Shown here piece after piece: positions 61,538 to 64,000 of a stretch of DNA of 64,000 bases. Position numbers and translations under genes: made by a program. Origin of the DNA: Sapria himalayana. Its lineage: Eukaryota > Streptophyta > Magnoliopsida > Malpighiales > Rafflesiaceae. The notes beneath the pieces are model-generated. The model was not told the DNA's origin. It made no database searches and saw only the letters and a program-made list of their open reading frames with translations. Positions within the stretch are counted from its first letter, which is position 1; each line of letters begins with the position of its first letter. The DNA lies in contig JAREIK010010392.1 in NCBI GenBank assembly GCA_029783825.1, positions 1-64,000 of the forward strand. Direction: 5' to 3'.

Positions 61538-62977
61538 TTACAAGGATTTTCTTGTGTTTATTTTGGTATTCTATGTATGATGAATAAACAGAATAAAGTT
61601 CATATCTTCATAGTCTCATCCTGGTCCTGAGGGATGTTACTATGATGGTTGGGATACATTTAGTACAGCTTGGTAAGACTGCAGGTTTAGGGGGCTCAAA
61701 AATACAGTAACACGGCAGGTTTTAGTAAGCAATGTTTCTGTTTTAAAAACAGATATGAACTTTCTGCAGGTTTAGGGGTATTTTTTGCTTATTAAAACAG
61801 AAATGACTTTCATGCACTGCAGGTTGCTTATTAAAAAACAATAACACTGCAGGTTTAGGGGGCTCAAAATTACAGTACAGCTTCTGTTTTACAGGCTTAT
61901 AAAAAAAATGAACAGTAACATTGCAGGGCTAATTCGAAGGATCAAGACGGGGTATTTAATAATAGAGTAGATTATATATATGCATGTAGATCTTTCTTGC
62001 AGGTAACTAAGTAGATGAAAATGATATAAAGCTGGACATAGTGCCTGCTGTCTTTTAGTTTTCTTTTCTTATTATAGGTGTATGGAGTCTGTTTTTTTAG
62101 AATGTTGTATTTTCTGGAAGTCTGTGTTATTTGATATAAGTAGAAGCTGTGTTTTTATGAAGTCTGTGTTATTTTAGAAAAGCTGGAAGTCTGTAAATTT
62201 TTAGTTGAGATGTGTTAAGTATGTAATTCATGTAAAGAAGCAATAGTAGAGTAAATGAAGATCAAAGTTTAAAAAGCATGGAGGGAGGCAGCCAAGCAGG
62301 GAACTCTTACAGCTTAAGATAGGGTTCAGAAATTGCTAGAAATATTCTGAAGATCAACAAAAGGATACATTAATGATACAACCAAGGAGTCTGCTGCTGA
62401 ATTTTCTAGTTTTTCTGGTTGAAATTTCCAGAAATTGATGGTAAATGGGTTTTCATCTTATATGGATATGATGCCCTTGATTTTATGCAGGCTGGAATGT
62501 TTGTAGGTTAAGCAGTAAAGTTAAGAGCTGCTGATTACCAAGCACTCTGGCAGAATATTTATAGATACAAAGCAGAATTTAAAAGATGCAATGCTGATAT
62601 TCAAGGCGGATACTCTAAAAAGCGATAGCATTCTAGCATCTCTCAAAGAGCAACATTACAAGAAGAATTCCAGTATATAGATTTCCAACTGAATTTAATA
62701 GAAGCAAAGCAGAATTTCAACATGAAGAATCAAAGGTCACTTTACAAGACATGGAAGAGACATGGACTCTTGAAAAAGACTGCATTAATCTTACTATACG
62801 AATAAAGATTCAGCCATGGTATCATTAGAAAGAATTAACTTCTCAAAGCTTAAAGGAAGAACTCAAGAACCTCAAAAGCATTTCTCTTAAATTTATACTT
62901 AGTTTGATGTAAATGTTAAAGATTTTCTTAAATATTGGGTGTAATAGGGATAAGGGTAGATGTTAGTTTGTAAAAAT
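61538..62977 (+). other. LINE 6 3' UTR with internal GCAGGTTTAGGGG repeats
   Basis: Non-coding. GCAGGTTTAGGGGGCTCAAA occurs at 61681 and 61849, with a shortened copy at 61777. Accompanying words TACAGTA and TTCTGTTTTA are repeated too, so a segment of about 170 bp was duplicated imperfectly. The rest shows no gene. Confidence 0.65.
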
Positions 62978-63025
62978 GGTATTCCTCCGCCAAAAGAGAG
63001 GGTTATAACTAATAAATAACACTTA
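62978..63025 (+). promoter_or_regulatory. LINE 3' end box (RT recognition candidate)
   Basis: ATTCCTCCGCCAAAAGAGAG followed by GGTTATAACTAATAAATAAC. Equivalent boxes stand at 17360, 19484, 43871, 51933 and 54861. CCTC and GAGG can pair around a CGCCAAAAGA loop. LINE RTs are known to recognise 3' end structures of their own RNA; function here is inferred. Confidence 0.65.
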
Positions 63026-64000
63026 AAAAAAAGAAAAATAAGAATAATAAATGAATAAGAAGAATAAGAAGTTAAATAAGAATAAGAAAGATAAAATAAA
63101 TTATAAGACAGAAGAATAAAAATTATAATAAGATTAAAAAATAAGAATAAAAAAGTAAGAAGTATAAGAAGTTAAATAAGATAAGAAGGATAAGATAAAT
63201 TATAAGACATAGAAGAAAAAATAATAATAATATATTAAAAGAATAAGAAGAATAAGAAGAATATGAAGAAAATATGAAAATTAAAAGAAAAGGAGGAATA
63301 GGAAGAATATTAAGAAAATGAGGAATATTAAGAATAAGAAGAATAGAAGAATAAGAAAAATAAGAAGAATAAGAAGAATAAAAAGAATAAGAAGAATAAG
63401 AAGAATAAGAAGAATAAGAGAATAAGAAGAATAAGAAGAATAAGAGAATAAGAAGAATAAGAAGAATAAAGAATAAGAAGAATAAGAAGAATAAGAAGAA
63501 TAAGAAGAATAAGAAGAATAAGAAGATTAAAAAAAATAAGAAAACAAGAATAATAAGAATAATAAGAAGAATTAGCAGAATAACAAGAATACAATAATAA
63601 GAAGAATAAGAGAATAGAAGATGAATAAGAATAAGAAGAAAAGAAGAAAATAAGATAATGAAGAATAAGAAGAATAAGAAGAATAAGTAGAATAAGATGA
63701 AAAAGAAGAACAAGAATAATAATAAATCAGAAGAATAAGAAGAATAGAAGAATCAGAAGAATATGAAGAATTAGAAGAATAAGAAGAAACAGAAGAATAA
63801 GAAGAAAAAGTAGAATAAGAAGAATAAGTAAAATAATTTGAATAAGTAGAATAATAAGAATATGAAGAATAGAAGAATAAGAAGAATAAGAAGAAAAAGA
63901 AGAATAAGAAGAATAAGAAGAATAAGAGAATAATAAGAATAAGAAAAATAAGAAGAATTAGATAATATAGAAGAATAAGAAGTAAAGAAAAAGAAGAAAA
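63026..64000 (+). repeat. AAGAAT-type tract, tail of LINE 6 (continues past window)
   Basis: AAGAATAAG units as in the LINE 5 tail, at least 975 bp and open at the window edge. Minus-strand Phe/Leu/Ser frames are artefacts. Confidence 0.94.

Larger units (their letters stand above)
56250..63025 (+). mobile_element. LINE 6, best-preserved plant L1-type LINE
   Basis: A short 5' leader, ORF1 from 56304, ORF2 from 57630 to about 61537, a ~1.45-kb 3' UTR and the 3' box at 62978 (GGTATTCCTCCGCCAAAAGA), then an AAGAAT tail. Domain order DUF4283-like / CCHC, then endonuclease / RT / zf-RVT / RNase H, is that of plant L1 elements with an acquired RNase H. Only a few frameshifts separate it from coding capacity, so it is the youngest copy here. 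Confidence 0.92.

Noticed and set aside
61681..61870. Telomere-like TTTAGGG words
   Set aside because: Isolated single units inside a LINE UTR, not tandem telomeric repeats.

Overview
The window looks like intergenic, transposon-filled DNA from a plant nuclear genome, probably an angiosperm with a large AT-rich genome. The evidence is plant L1-type LINEs carrying an extra C-terminal RNase H, and En/Spm (CACTA) elements with tnp2, DUF4218, DUF4216 and Transposase_24-type regions. I see no host gene, tRNA, rRNA or CRISPR array.

Layout. Positions 1-17334 hold a minus-strand CACTA element (B), whose far end lies outside the window. It sits just upstream of the last ~75 bp of a LINE (LINE 1, 17335-17409). 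From there to 64000 the DNA is a one-directional, head-to-tail chain of at least six plus-strand LINE copies. LINE 2 (17442-19529) and LINE 5 (52853-54909) are 5'-truncated. LINE 3 (21968-27332 plus 42683-43918), LINE 4 (45411-51982) and LINE 6 (56250-63025) reach their 5' regions. Each LINE ends in the same 3' box (ATTCCTCCGCCAAAAGAGAGG-like) followed by a purine-rich GAA- or AAGAAT-type microsatellite of about 30 bp to 2.4 kb. The next LINE then starts, in most cases directly. A second, plus-strand CACTA element (A, 27333-42682) of the same family as B interrupts the 3' UTR of LINE 3. A and B therefore form a widely spaced inverted pair with homologous arms.

Gene content. Each complete LINE has ORF1 (DUF4283-like domain plus a CCHC zinc knuckle) and ORF2 (endonuclease, reverse transcriptase, zf-RVT region, RNase H). 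ORF2 starts inside the last codons of ORF1 through an 8-nt overlap. LINE 6 is the best preserved: 723 codons of ORF2 covering endonuclease and the reverse transcriptase through YADD are open, but frameshifts interrupt ORF1 and the C-terminal third. LINEs 3 and 4 have many stops. Each CACTA element carries a broken TNP2-like transposase and a broken TNPA/Transposase_24-like gene in the same orientation. Both have a (GA/CT)-rich upstream tract, long period-3 GCN/GTN repeat blocks on the far side, and subterminal arrays of a CGCTAAATC-type motif that probably bind the element's own protein.

The most interesting structure is the LINE chain: a LINE lineage that appears to end in, and insert into, its own purine microsatellite tails, with a shared 3' hairpin box and a conserved ORF1/ORF2 overlap. 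Homology calls rest on recognising motifs by eye; no search or alignment was run.
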